The notes under the pieces were generated by a model. The model saw only the letters and a program-made list of their open reading frames with translations. It had not been told where the DNA came from and did not search any database. A stretch of DNA of 64,000 nucleotides from Cephalotus follicularis (taxonomy: Eukaryota > Streptophyta > Magnoliopsida > Oxalidales > Cephalotaceae). Shown piece by piece: positions 1 through 10,935 of the stretch (positions within the stretch are counted from its first letter, which is position 1; each line of letters starts with the position of its first letter). The DNA lies in NCBI GenBank assembly GCA_001972305.1, contig BDDD01002647.1, positions 195,213-259,212 on the forward strand, written 5' to 3'. Position numbers and translations under genes: made by a program.

Positions 1-178
1 ACCAGTGCACAAGGGTAAAGGTAAGGTGGTGACCATCGCTAACATCGTCAGGGCGTCCAAAGACTACAAGTCGGAAGTGAGAGACTGTCCAGTTTGTAGC
101 ACGATGTATAAGTCGTTAGAGAGAGAAGTATGGCGAGGTGGTCATCAAGAAGAAGTCCAGCACGGTGTAGAACCTTGA
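1..178 (+). other. rearranged segment upstream of element A integrase
   Basis: One forward frame stays open from base 2 to a TGA at 176-178, directly before the recognisable integrase core. It has a Cys-x2-Cys pair (DCPVC) where the integrase HHCC zinc domain is expected, but the rest does not read like the usual plant gypsy sequence there. I treat it as a damaged or rearranged part of the pol gene of element A. No separate gene is supported. Confidence 0.35.
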
Positions 179-1219
179 ATGGACTTTGTGTCAGGATTGC
201 CGAGGTCACGGAACCAGCATGAAGCAGTATGGGTTGTTGTGGACAGACTTACTAAGTCCGCACACTTTCTTCCGGTGAACATGACATATTCTATCGAGAA
301 GCTTGCTCGATTGTATATTCGGGAGATAGTGAGATTACATGGGGTATCGGTCAGTATTGTCTGCGACCGTGATGCTAGATTTACTTCAAGGTTCTGGAAG
401 AAATTCCAAGTAGCTATGGGAACAACCTTGAATTTTAGCACTGCATTTCATCCACAGACCGACGGACATGCCGAGAGTACGATCTAGACTCTGGAGGATA
501 TGTTACGGCCTTGCATGATTGATTTTGCTGGGAGTTGGGAGGATCATCTAGCATTGATTGAGTTCTCCTACAACAACAGTTTCCACACCAGCATTGGAAT
601 GGCTCCCTATGAAGCTTTATACGGGAGGAAATGCAGATCACCTATTTGCTGGGATGAGGTAGGTGAGAGACAAGTGCTGGGACCGGACTTGGTTCAAGAG
701 ACCACTGATAAAGTGGAGATGATCAAGAAGAGACTGCTAGCTGCACAGAGTCGGCAGAAAAGTTACGCCGACAGCAAGAGGAGGAAGCTGGAATTTGAGA
801 AGGGAGATCATGTTTTCCTGAAGATCTCGCCTTCGAAGGGGATATACCGTTTTGGCCTCAAAGGGAAGTTAGCTCCAAGGTACATTGGACCTTACGAGAT
901 ACTGGAGAGAGTGGGGGAGGTAGCATACCAGATTGCACTACCGCCTAGCTTGTCGGACGTACACAACGTATTTCATGTTTCCATGTTACGGAAATACGTA
1001 TCCGACCCATCTCACATTTTGAGCTACGACCCTAGATTCATCAGTCCGAGATTGACATATGAAGAAAGGCCAACGAGGATAGTGGATCGCACGGAAAAGG
1101 TTCTAAGGAACAAGACCATCCCTATGGTCAAAGTGTTGTGCCGTTTTCACGGAGCGGAGGAGGCTACGTGGGAACGTGAGGAAGTGAGGGAGACATTTCC
1201 CCACCTTTTTGAAATGTAA
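179..1219 (+). pseudogene. Ty3/gypsy chromovirus pol 3' end: integrase core and chromodomain tail (broken)
   Basis: This is the integrase part of a plant Ty3/gypsy polyprotein, which in its family joins retroelement cDNA ends to host DNA. The catalytic core is visible: MDFVSGLPRS with the first Asp, VVDRLTKSAHFLP, the second Asp region CDRDARFTSRFW, and FHPQTDGHAEST carrying the catalytic Glu. One in-frame TAG at 485-487 replaces an expected Gln codon (CAG to TAG), so the frame is broken once. After it the same frame runs to TAA at 1217-1219, through the GPYEI / HNVFHVSMLRKY C-terminal integrase region. It ends in a chromodomain-like tail (LRNKTIPMVKV, then EEATWEREEVRETFPHLF) typical of Tekay/Del chromoviruses. 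The ATG at 500 is internal and is not a real start. The element's gag, protease and RT lie left of the window. Confidence 0.9.
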
Positions 1220-1250
1220 TGTAAGGGCTAAATTCGAGGACGAATTTTCT

Positions 1251-1264
1251 TTAAGGAGGGAGGA
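1251..1264 (+). other. polypurine tract of element A
   Basis: TTAAGGAGGGAGGA lies immediately before the LTR start TGTAATGAC at 1266. It is the expected plus-strand primer site for reverse transcription. The AATTCGAGGACGAATTTTC context upstream is typical of the 3' end of plant chromoviruses. Confidence 0.85.
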
Positions 1265-1442
1265 ATGTAATGACTGCAAATTCAATTAATGTATATTGAT
1301 TTCCATTGTTATAATAAATATACATTTTAATTGAATTAATTGTCCAATTTTTTTTATGTTATATGCCTTACTTGTATGCCAAGAATGAGTTAAGGTGTAA
1401 ATGGGTCAAATAACCTAAGTAAGCCTATTTAATTAGCCTCCA

Positions 1443-1522
1443 CAGTCGACTGTCACAGGGCAACAGTCGACTGGGCTGATTCATGGCATGGCAGTCGACT
1501 GTCCACATAAGGCAGTCGACTG
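1443..1522. repeat. GTCGAC palindrome array, dialect CAGTCGACTG (4 copies)
   Basis: Four perfect copies of the self-complementary 10-mer CAGTCGACTG start at 1443, 1464, 1492 and 1513, so the spacings are 21, 28 and 21 bp. The spacers differ in sequence. The solo LTR of the same family has the equivalent array at 16035-16113 with spacings 21, about 27 and 21. Confidence 0.9.
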
Positions 1523-2570
1523 GAAATTCGACAGACACAGGTGTCTGTGCATGGGTGAAACAGAAATGGGAGTGGCATGCAATGGGACAGGTGGCGTGGG
1601 CATGCACCAGCTGCCATGACATGCAGAGAGAACCCTTGCATGTGCTCTGCATCTTGCAGACCTGCCACCTGCAAATTTGAGAAGAGAAAAGAGTAAGAGA
1701 CAAGTGCATGTGAGAGAGAAGGAAATGTGGAAAAAGGGAGTTAAGAATCTGGCGAAATCAAAGAGCTTATATCAACTGTTGAGGTTGTATTATGAGTGTT
1801 AGAAACATTGTGAAAAAGAGGGAATTGCTGGAGAATTGAAGGAGCTTGCATAGAGAATTGGAAATTGCATGCTTGAAGTTGGAGACTCCAAGAGTGAGTG
1901 AACAAGAGACCTCAAGCTTGGGACCTTCCTGGTAAGTTCCAATCAGAATCTATGTTATGTGATGATGGTAACTAGAATGTTGTATACCTTCTGTCAAGCA
2001 TGATTAAGGTTAGCAATATTAGAATGATTGAAAGGGTATTATGGAAGTAAGAGCATGGAACATGAAGTTTAGAGGATTATATAATTTTAATTCAAAATGT
2101 AGCTGTTGGATAGTCACATTATGCCTACTGTGTCTCTTGGAGGTATATATTCATCCTCTGTCAACACATTAATCCGAAATTGAAATATGCTTGACATAGA
2201 TTTATAAAGAGAAAATGGTAATAGAAGCAAGGTCTATGGAATTGTGATAAACTGTTGTGTAGTATGTAATCATAGCTTAGTAAGCTAGCTAAACCTACTA
2301 GATAATGACTGAACATGATGCATGTACTACATAGATTAAACCTGCTGAGAATTGAAAGAATTGTTGGTGGAAGCTTGGAAAAGGCTTTGAAGCTTTAAAG
2401 AGAAAGATCACTCAATTGATCTTGGGATAGCAAATTGAGGTAGGGGTAGTGTTATGTTTTGGAAGATATGTTCATGCATTTCATGTATGTTAATTTCTCC
2501 TTGCATTGAACTGATTGGCATTGGGATTGCACTACACATAAACTATTCTGCCTGCATTTCTGGGCAAAAA

Positions 2571-2683
2571 CAGTCGACTGCCATTGAAAGCAGTCGACCA
2601 CTCAATTGATACAGTCGATTGGCAACACCCAGCAGTCGACTACTCAAACAAACAGCCGACTGGTTCTTGAGGGCAGTCGACTG
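2571..2683. repeat. GTCGAC palindrome array, dialect CAGTCGACTG (6 copies)
   Basis: Copies start at 2571, 2591, 2612, 2633, 2653 and 2674, so spacings are 20, 21, 21, 20 and 21 bp. Variants are CAGTCGATTG and CAGCCGACTG. The array is bracketed by TTTCTGGGC on the left (2560-2567) and TTCTGGGC on the right. Confidence 0.9.
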
Positions 2684-3325
2684 TTCTGGGCTGGAATTGC
2701 ATAATAATTGATTGAATTGCTACTGTTTTGCATTGCTATTGATTTGTATATGCTACCATCATATATTATGCACTGTTGATGTTATTTAACATCGTTACTA
2801 CTGATATTTCGCTGATCGAATGAAACTATGTGCTATATGCACAATTTATGGTTTTGAACACCATTTTCAAATGGAGAATTATTAATTACAAGAAGTACTG
2901 CTTTGATTAATGTTACTGAATATACTACTTATGTTAGTATATACCGTTTGGTGCTATTAACACCACTGCTACTGATAGTTTTAAAGATTGAAACCATTTA
3001 TGGGATTTGTACCAAAAAATTATGAAATTACTATCATTTTCAAAAGAACGCTTATTGTTAAAGAAGCTACTGATTTTTCCTCCTATACGAGAGGTACCTA
3101 CTGTTTTGTTTCTTCATACGGAAACCACTACTGTACCGATATCGTTTCCTCAAATGAGATGTACGATTACTGAACTGATATATGTTTCTAAAGAAAACAC
3201 TTGATATTGCATATTAATTATATATGTAATATTGCTATTGATTGTACCGATTGAATTGATTGTCTATGCTTACTGCCGTAGTTGAGTGATGGAGGATATC
3301 ACTGACTATGGATGTGATCCTGGGT

Positions 3326-3479
3326 GCCAGGAGTTGGCCAGAGTATCACCCCACTGTCTGCAATTGTAGAAATTACTGTTAAACTACCCGCCAACGCCGG
3401 TAGTAAATGACGCCTTTTCTACCATCCTCGGAGCGTAGGGTGATAGTTAGGTGGTGCACAGTCGGTGCTAGGAGTTAGC
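3326..3479 (+). repeat. paired GGAGT-loop mini-hairpins
   Basis: GCCA-GGAGT-TGGC at 3326-3338 and GCTA-GGAGT-TAGC at 3467-3479 have the same loop and different but complementary arms. Equivalent hairpins occur in the LTRs A', F, I and J. Confidence 0.6.
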
Positions 3480-3660
3480 GACATGTGACACCCAAACGAC
3501 TGACTGAATTGATTGTACCCTTGTGCGGTATTATTGCATATGAACTGTTTATGGCCTCTTGGCATGCTTGCTCTTATATTGGCCCAATTAAATGCTATTT
3601 TTGATATAACTGTCATACATGTTGCATTCATATATTCCTCTGCATACATTATCTTCCTAC

Positions 3661-3685
3661 TTAGCCAACTGAGGACAACGGCTAA
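3661..3685 (+). repeat. conserved TTAGCC/GGCTAA hairpin
   Basis: TTAGCC (3661-3666) and GGCTAA (3680-3685) form a 6-bp stem around a GAGGACAA-containing loop. The hairpin ends where the acceptor-like CCCCTAC...CAG begins. It is present in LTRs A, A', E, F, I and K. Confidence 0.7.
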
Positions 3686-4039
3686 CCCCTACAATTACAG
3701 ATTGAGCAAGGACGTTCGAAGCTTGCTGCTGAAGCTTTGGAAAGCTTCTGTTTTTCGTTTTAAGGTTGTTATATTTCTTATGATGGAATTGTATCGAGTA
3801 ATGAATGAACGAATCATACCTCGTTTTCTTGTTTTATTCCTTATGTTAAGGATACTATTTTTATCTTGTACCGCACGTAGTATGGGATGCGTGGGGATGG
3901 TTGTATTTTATATTCCGGCTTATTGACTGCTTCCGCATACTGTTATATTCTGTTTAATGAAATGCTGGAATGTATGTTTAATACTGATATCACCTTATAT
4001 GCTTGTCAATTGATGGTACTGAGATAACGGGGTGTGACA

Positions 4040-4894
4040 GATATCCAACCCGACCATGACCCATGCCAAACACCATCACTGCTAAAGAATCAGAAACGGA
4101 AGGTGCAGGATTACATAGAGAGAAGAGGATTAACACATGCATATCTATATACAGTTTATATCAAACAAATCGGATCACCACAATGAAGCAAGAAACCAAA
4201 CCTAAAGTGATGTAGGACTATGGCGGCAGAGCAAGAAGCTTTCCTCTGAGATGCAACAATGACGTTTCCAAGAGAGAGAGAGAGAGGGAGAGAGGCTGTC
4301 CAGCAGGTGAGAGATAGACGAATGAAGGAGATTAAAAAAAAGAAAGAAGGTGGCCAAATTATTAAGGAAAAAATGCGTGAGGAAAAAAAAGAAAAGAGTA
4401 ATGCATGGGAGAGATTTTTGGAAGAGGGCACATGAGTGAGAGGGCAAAACGCGGGAGGGAGAGGTAAAGAGAGAGTGTTGATGCAGGAGAGAGTGAGTGA
4501 GAGATTGGGAGAGAAACCATTTTGGGAAGGGAGAGATTAAGGGAGAGACAGTGGCGACATAAAAGGGGAACAACAAAGGAATAATAAACCATTTCCTTTT
4601 CAAATTGATTTTGCATAATTTGGTTTTTAAAACAAAGGTGACAATTTCCTTTTTAAATTGATATTTCAGTTTTCTAAAAGAGAAAATGATAAATGGCTTT
4701 AAAATAAAAATATTTTCTTTAACCATTTACCAAATATGTTCATTGGTCAAAATTCAAAATGAAATTAGCCCAAACAAACCAAAATTTTTTGTAATTCATA
4801 TCTAAAACAAATAGGCAGCCCACAAAAATAAAATTAAAAAGGGGTCCAAATAAAATAGAATAAAATAAATTTTATACGGAAAACGGGTATTACA
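4040..4894 (-). mobile_element. 3' LTR of element B (truncated)
   Basis: The minus-strand LTR start TGTAATACCCG is at 4894, directly after the minus-strand polypurine tract. Sequence runs to 4040, where LTR A begins. The piece contains a GA-rich tract (about 4266-4560) and no gene. Reading frames of up to 174 codons on the minus strand come from low-complexity sequence. Confidence 0.85.
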
Positions 4895-4908
4895 TTTCCA
4901 CCTCCCTT
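4895..4908 (-). other. polypurine tract of element B
   Basis: On the minus strand AAGGGAGGTGGAAA lies directly before the LTR start TGTAATACCCG. It is preceded by the TTTCGGGACAAAAT motif usual at plant gypsy 3' ends. Confidence 0.8.
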
Positions 4909-5039
4909 AATAGAATATTTTGTCCCGAAATCTAAAACATCTCCCAACCCGAAACGAACAACTAAGAAGGCACCTCAAAATTCCAAATGAAGACTCAGCT
5001 CCCACGGAAAGAGTTGGCCCAAAAACATACAAAGCAAAC

Positions 5040-5656
5040 TCCCTACGGTTACCAAAAGAAAGAAAGAACGAAACAATACCTGGAGCATCTGCAATCCGAT
5101 GAGTCGCAAACACATTGCCTCATTCACTCTGCTGCTTAGCATCTCCACCATTTCCTTTTCTATTCTTAGAACAAGGATTTGAACAATCCTTAAGGATATG
5201 ACCCATCTGACTTCATTTGAAACAAGCTCCCATAGCTCTATAACACGTTCCAACAGGATGCCACTTCCTACAAGTCTCACACTATGCAATAGGAATAAAA
5301 TTGGAATTATTCCCGTCAACCGATCCTCCACCATGGCCCCTATCCCGATGTCCCAAATTCTGATCCTGACAAGCATCCCTAGCCCGTTTCCTTCCTCTTT
5401 TTTGTCTGGCCTCTTGAACAACCAGGCTTTCCGCTTCAATATTTTTTGCCGTATTGTCCACATTCCTTTGCTGCTCCTGATCCAACTTCTGCTGTTGCAT
5501 TGCGCGAACCACTTGAGTTACCACTTGGGGAACAACTTGTGCAACCCCTAGCCTTACTAACTCCTCCAAAGTCAGCTAATTACGTACACCTTCTCATGAA
5601 ATAGCTGGCTCGACTTTCCGATTAACGTTCCTTGATCGTCCACCTCTTCATGCCAT
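5040..5656 (-). pseudogene. gag remnant of element B with double zinc knuckle
   Basis: The start matches the gag of element D at 63506: ATGGCA begins at 5656, but the third codon is TGA where D has CGT. MEELVRLGVAQVV follows, like MEELVRQAVAQEV in D. The capsid section is missing, and the sequence passes directly to a basic stretch (RQKRGRKR). Then comes a nucleocapsid region readable as CETCRKWHPVGTC and a second knuckle ending in MGHILKDC, with stops between them. A VFATHRIADAP motif like the gag-protease linker of chromoviruses follows. The remainder of pol is absent up to the polypurine tract. Gag normally forms the virus-like particle and packages RNA; this copy cannot. Confidence 0.75.
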
Positions 5657-5801
5657 CTACGAACAAGAACCAAAATATAACGAAACAAACAACAAACTAG
5701 TCAAGGGTAAACCAAAATGACAACTAAGGAATAACCCTAACCCAATCCCTACCCATCTCAGAGGTCAAACCTAGATAGGATTTCTAAGAAACGAAACCTA
5801 T

Positions 5802-5813
5802 TCTCTGATACCA
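5802..5813 (-). other. primer-binding site of element B
   Basis: The minus strand reads TGGTATCAGAGA, matching the 3' end of plant initiator Met-tRNA except for the last base. It is 3 nt from the LTR end at 5817. Confidence 0.8.
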
Positions 5814-6898
5814 TAATGTAACACCCCCGGTTCGGGATCAAGATGTCACCCCCGATTCAGAATCGGAAATGTCACGCTAAACCGGACTAATCGAAACATA
5901 TCAGCATATCCTAAACCTATGTCATTAAAAACAGTAATAAAGTCTGCAATTAAACTGATAAAAGAAAGAGTGTCAGATTCAAAACTTAAATGCTGCTCAT
6001 AAACAAATTGGTCTCCAAATTAACACGTGGTGGTCTAAACATAATCTGATAACACAACTAGAACTGGAAATCATAGTCCTGAAACACATAGCATTACTAA
6101 AGTATTTAACTCAATAAAATCCTCAAATCATAGGTTGCTCTCTTATCACACTTGCCCCCAAAGCTCCGGATAACTTGCCGCATGGAAACAAAAACACAGC
6201 TGAGCAAACCTCAGTACGGATATAGAAACATAAAACAGTAAGAAACAAAACCGATTACGAAATAGATCAATTCCCAAAATAATAATAGCTATGAGACGAA
6301 ACCAAATAAAACAGTTGCGAATCAAAACAAATACAAAACAGGACAGTGTCCGATACAAAAAAGTATTCAAAACTTCATAATACAAAATAAAACATTTTAC
6401 GAAACAAAACAAATTATGAAATAGTTTACGAAATGGAACAATACAAATCTTTTTAAAAACAGAACAATTCATAACTAAACCAGTTTATGCAATTCAAAAG
6501 ATGCTCATGTCAAATCATATATATGTAGATTCACAATTCAGCAAAAAGTGAAAGATATATATCAAAGCATATCAGTTTCCAAAACTTTTCTTAAATCCAT
6601 ATCTTATACTGAGAGATGCAATATCGAATTAAAAACATACATATATGCAAGGGATCCCGCAGAATCCACCTACAGAATCCACTTGCCAAACGGAATGACG
6701 TGTACGGCACTACCCAATCAATTCCCACAATCCATAACATATCACATAACATATAACTAGAGTCGACCCATACGCCTCTATCATACATAATAGATCCATA
6801 AATCCACCTCATGGGATTTATTTTTAACATTGAGAGACGCCGTAGACTAATCACACTGCTACGAAAGTGTCATGTCCCCGTGCCAGGCTTACGACATG

Positions 6899-6917
6899 CC
6901 TATGGTACCTCCATAGG
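6899..6917 (-). repeat. conserved CCTATGG/CCATAGG hairpin
   Basis: A 7-bp perfect inverted repeat with a 5-nt loop reads CCTATGGAGGTACCATAGG on the minus strand. It is followed by a conserved block containing TGGCACGGGGACATGACAC. The block is also present in LTRs C, L and D. Confidence 0.75.
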
Positions 6918-7942
6918 TAGGAAATAATATATTCTCAGTATTTCAAAAATAATGATTTATCAAAATCATTTCAAAATATTGGTTTACTCACAAACCCAAA
7001 TCATATCTTCAAAATTTGCATACTTTCGTAATTGAAAATCATGCTCATAACAAAATCTGTATCATAAAATTTTAACATACTTTCATAGGTGAAAATCATG
7101 CTCAATTTATAAAATCAGTAATATTCAATTGTACACCAAAAAGTGATAGAAAAGATTTTATCATGTCGAAACATATCCACCAAAACGAAAAATCCTTGCA
7201 AAAAACATATATGAATTAATTTAATTCAAATCATAGGATAAGACCCAAAAATGAAGAAATTCGGACATTTTAAAAATCAGAAATCAAGAAAAGAAAATTC
7301 GTAACAAAGTTGGAATCATTTTCATAAATATCGAAGGAATAAACCAAAAACGAGAAACCCGTACATTTTCACATTTAGGAACGAACTCATTTAATTTTCA
7401 TAACAAAAGAGGTGTTCGTATAGAATTTTTCGTAAACGAATCATAACACAATTTTTATAAGGTCTGGAATATTAAATTTCAAAAATATTAGAGTTGGATT
7501 TATTTTCAAAATTCGTAAAAATAAAGGAACCTCAAAAATCCGTACATCTTTCATTGAAAGGAAGACTAAATTTTATTCTCCAACAAAAATCAATAAGAGG
7601 GTATCAAAAAGAGAATTATCCGTACTTAGATTAAAAATCTTAATTTTTTTCCAAATAAAATCAGGAGAAAAATCATAGAAGCATAAAATGATATACTTAA
7701 TAAACAAAAGGAGTATACCAGAGCACGATGTATCCGTACTTTTTTCACAAAAATATAAAACTGAATTTATTTATATGAAACCGAACGAGATATCCAAGCA
7801 CGAAGAATCCGTACCTTACGTAATCTCCAAAATTATCCTAAAGAGAAAATAAAATAAACCCTATGCAGCACTTCCGTCGATACAGTTATCTAAAAGATGT
7901 AAAAACAACAATTCAAATCAGAAATTAGAAATCCTTGTAAAA

Positions 7943-8184
7943 GCGTCAGCGCTTTGTCTAGAACAAAGCCGAAAGCGTCGACTCTTTCTAGCATAAGCGT
8001 CAATGTTTATCAGGACACAGGTGTCGTTTAAACATTTTATTAACTCAAACTTTGAGGACAGAGCGTCGATGCTTTACAGAAACAAACCAAGATGGCGTCG
8101 ACGGTTTACAGAACAAGCAGGATTATGCGTGATCAAGGAAAGGCGTCGACGCTTTGATGAAACAAAGGGGTAAGGCGTCGACGC
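7943..8184. repeat. GTCGAC palindrome array, dialect GCGTCGACGC (element B LTR)
   Basis: About eight GCGTCRRYGC-type motifs lie between 7943 and 8184. Perfect copies include GCGTCGACGC at 8175-8184 and a similar one about 28 bp earlier. Others are degenerate (GCGTCAGCGC, GCGTCAATG). Spacing is less regular than in the CAGTCGACTG arrays. Confidence 0.8.
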
Positions 8185-8219
8185 TTTACATGAGTTTTGA
8201 GGAAGATGTCTGGTTTGAC

Positions 8220-8680
8220 AGCCCATAACACAATGCTGTACACACAACTCTAACCCAGTACCCACGGCATGCACAACACACACACCACATCCATAACACA
8301 TACTCTGCCTACACGCTACCAATCACACAGACTCATATAACTCTGCACCCTGTACACACAGACACTTACTAAATGCAAAACACACACAGCACACAACACA
8401 AGCACACACTACCTACAACACATACACACATGCCTACACAACACACATACACATACTACATGCAAAACACACACAGCATGCACCGCACACACACTGTCTA
8501 CACACCACATGCAAAACTTCTTAGACTCATACTCGACACTCCCCTCAACACACACTGCTCACATACATAACACATACAACATGAAAATCACACCCAACAT
8601 GCACAAAACACATGGATAACATATACTCTATTTTCACAACACATACAAACAACCAACACACATGCACATGCAGGACAATC
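8220..8680. repeat. CA/TG-rich low-complexity tract
   Basis: This stretch is dominated by ACACA words on the plus strand (TG-rich on the element's sense strand), with recurring CATGCAAAACACAC words. It lies beside the palindrome array in the B LTR. The reading frames through it are compositional. Confidence 0.8.
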
Positions 8681-9719
8681 CTAGTGCTGCGCATGAACCC
8701 ATGTGATAAATTTATGGGCAACAGTGGTGTCAACACAACCAATTAAACCAATCCCTTACATGACGCTGATGGAAACAACCAGAAATGCAGAAAAATAGGG
8801 GAGAACGCAGGCATATGCAAACGGTGGCTGTGTTAAGGAGAGGGATGGGATCAATCCCTACACATGTGACCGAGTTGATATCCAACCCGACCATGACCCA
8901 TGCGAGACACCATGACTGCTAAAAAATAAGAAATGAAAGGTGCTGGATTACGGGGAGAAGAGGATTAACACATGCATATCTATATACAGTTTATATCAAA
9001 TGAATCGGATCACCATAATGAACAAGAAACCGAACGTGAAGTGATGTAGGACTGTGGCGGTAGAGCAAGAAGCTTTCCTCTAAGCTGTAACAATGGCGCT
9101 TCCAAGAGAGAGAGAGAGAGGCTGTCCAGCGGGTGAGAGAGAGACGAATGAAGGAGAAAAAAAAAAGATAGAAGGGGGCCAAATTATTAAGGCCAAAACG
9201 TTTAAGGAAAAAAAAGAAAAGAGTAATGCATGGGAAAGATTTTCGACAGAGGGCGCATAAGTGAGAGGGCAAAACGTGGGAGAGAGAGGTAAAGAGAGAG
9301 TGTTGACGTGGGAGAGAGTGAGTGAGAGATTGGGAGAGAAACCATTTTGGGAAGGGAGAGATTGAGGGAGAGAGGGTGGCGGCATAAAAGGGGAAAAACA
9401 AAGGAATAATAAACCATTTCCTTTTCAAATTGATTTTGCATAATTTGGTTTTTAAAACAAAAGTGACCATTTCCTTTTTAAATTGGTATTTTAGTTTTCT
9501 AAAAGAGAAAATGATAAATGTATTTAAAATAAAAATATTTTCTTTAACCATTTACTAAAGATGTTCATTGGTCAAAATTCGAAATTAAATTAGCCCAAAC
9601 AAACGAAAATTTTGGGTAATTCATATCTAAAACAAATAGGCAACCCACAAAAATAAAATTAAAAAGGGGTCCAAATAAAATAGAATAAAATAAATTTTAA
9701 ACGAAAAAACGGGTATTAC

Positions 9720-10314
9720 ATGCAATGCAAGTATGAGAAGATGGAAACCTTATCCTCTATACTACTCCATCTCGACGAAATGTATGGGGCTGGGTCTAGG
9801 ACTCGGAGGCTTAATCTCTCGTGCAAACTCTTTAAGGCCCATGTGCTAGAGGGAGCTTCAATCCATGATCATGGACTTGAGATGATAGACATGATTGAGC
9901 AGCTTCCTCAATTAGGTTTTGTCATGGATCACGATATTTATATAGATCTTATCCTTGCATCCCTCCCTGGTTCGTTCTCACAGTTTGTGGAGTATTTTCA
10001 CTTGGTTGAGATATAAGTAACTATTACTAAGTTAGTTTCTATGCTGAGGACGGCATAGACTAATCTTGACTCTGAGAAGTCAAAGATCCTAGCCCAAGTG
10101 GGTAAGCTTGGAGCTACTAGGGATATTGCCAAGAATCGTTTGAAGCAGCTGGTGGCTGAGGGTGCCTGCTTCCAGTGTGGCAAGGATTGTTGAGTTACTG
10201 GTGCTGGAGTCTCTTCTCATGCTTCGCATGGTGCGAGCACATCATGTATGTTCATGATTGAAATTAACGTAGCTTTGAATAATAGTTCTTCATGGGTATT
10301 GAATACTGGATATG
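9720..10314 (+). pseudogene. Ty1/copia element 1 gag remnant, interrupted on both sides
   Basis: The translated text fits a plant copia gag: LHLDEMYGAGSRTRR, then MIDMIEQLPQLGFVMDHD and a zinc-knuckle start CFQCGKDC, with stops in frame (for example after FHLVEI near 10014). It runs into SSWVLNTGY, the protease active-site region (DTG in intact copies, here NTG). Protease is cut at 10314 by solo LTR A' and resumes at 16289. On the left it abuts the LTR of element B, which disrupts the gag. Confidence 0.85.
10310..10314. repeat. TSD ATATG (left) of solo LTR A'
   Basis: ATATG at 10310-10314 is repeated at 16284-16288 on the other side of the insertion. Removing the insert and one copy restores continuity of the copia 1 reading around the protease motif. 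Confidence 0.9.
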
Positions 10315-10891
10315 TGCCACACCCCGTTTTTCCCAACTTACATCGGACAAGCATATATGGTGATATCAGAATAAGCATAAAAATATTCCAGCATTCCAAT
10401 TAACAATTCATAAATAAATTTGCGGAAGCAATCAGTAAGCCGAAATATAAATGCAAGTCATCCGCACGCATCCCATACTACGTGCAGGCATAATTGTAAC
10501 ACCCTCCGAATGGCGGGAGTCGTCACGGTTCCTAATCCAAGACTAAACATAACATATCTTATAACATGACTCAATTTTATTCTCTTTATCAGATTATTAA
10601 CTCATCTTTTATTCGAATTGCGTGATGGTCTAAACATAACAATATATAATCTAATAAATAATCTGAAAACTTTATTCATAATCTAAAACTTAAACATAGT
10701 CTGGAAGGCTAAACAAAAACCAAAAGCTTAAACATAATTCTAAGTCATAAACTGAAAGGCATAACATAGTTCAAATAGTGGTTCTAACATGACCAAAAAT
10801 AACTAAGCATAAACGGTTCCATCTCCTAAGTGGTCGTTATCATAGGTGACATCTCGCTCATCACACATTGCCTGGATGCTGTCCCAGAATA

Positions 10892-10935
10892 CCTGCCGCA
10901 TGGAAACAAAAATGCGGCTGAGCAAACCTCAGTAT
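10892..10935 (-). repeat. GCCGCA/TGCGGC hairpin block of group-2 LTRs
   Basis: On the minus strand CTGAGGTTTGCTCAG is itself a 5-bp hairpin. It is followed by GCCGCA, a T-rich loop, then TGCGGCAGG. The block is recognisable in B, G, L and D with wobble or compensating changes in the stem. Confidence 0.7.

Larger units (their letters stand above)
2440..3700 (+). other. candidate LTR intron-like module of element A
   Basis: The left end reads TTGAG|GTAGGGG at 2440. The right end reads GGCTAACCCCTAC then TTACAG|ATTGA, with the AG at 3699-3700. CTAAC at 3682-3686 fits a plant branch point and the following stretch is pyrimidine-leaning. The same pair of signals at nearly the same distance (1261 bp here, 1263 bp in the solo copy A') recurs in other LTR families in this window. 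Splicing is inferred from sequence only. Confidence 0.4.
1266..4039 (+). mobile_element. 3' LTR of chromovirus A (2774 bp)
   Basis: It starts TGTAATGAC right after the polypurine tract and ends ACGGGGTGTGACA. Sequence of element B follows from 4040, so A sits inside an LTR of B; only one side of that insertion is in the window, so its TSD cannot be tested. A second copy of the family is the solo LTR at 10315-16283. The LTR holds no gene. In order it contains a GTCGAC palindrome array (1443-1522), a purine-rich stretch (about 1680-1740), a splice-donor-like GTAGGGG (2440), a second palindrome array (2571-2683), small GGAGT-loop hairpins (3326-3479), the TTAGCC/GGCTAA hairpin (3661-3685) and an acceptor-like CAG (3698-3700). 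Confidence 0.9.
4040..9719 (-). mobile_element. element B: internally deleted gypsy LTR element
   Basis: Reading on the minus strand, B has a 5' LTR (9719 to 5817), a primer site, a shortened interior and a 3' LTR that starts at 4894 and is cut at 4040 by the insertion of element A. Bases 4040-4894 match 8877-9719, which identifies the two as the same LTR. The interior is only about 0.9 kb: the start of gag, its zinc knuckles, then the polypurine tract. The gag capsid part and all of pol are missing. B is inserted in the gag of copia element 1. Confidence 0.85.
5817..9719 (-). mobile_element. 5' LTR of element B (3903 bp)
   Basis: On the minus strand it begins TGTAATACCCG at 9719 and ends GGGGGTGTTACA at 5817. 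It has no gene. In minus-strand order it holds a GA-rich tract (about 9100-9400), a TG-rich low-complexity region (8220-8680), a type II GTCGAC palindrome array (7943-8184), AT-rich sequence, the CCTATGG/CCATAGG hairpin (6899-6917) and a degenerate GCCGC/GCGGC hairpin block near 6170-6220. Confidence 0.85.

Noticed and set aside
3513..3926. 137-codon hydrophobic frame
   Set aside because: It spans the conserved LTR hairpins and acceptor-like region of A; the solo copy A' does not support an equivalent frame.
4202..4726. 174-codon minus-strand frame, with a 186-codon relative at 8991-9551
   Set aside because: Both are the same LTR segment of element B; the protein is low-complexity Phe/Leu/Ser from a GA-rich tract. 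Conservation is due to LTR duplication.
8373..8570. His/Thr-rich frame in the CA-rich tract
   Set aside because: Simple-sequence artefact.
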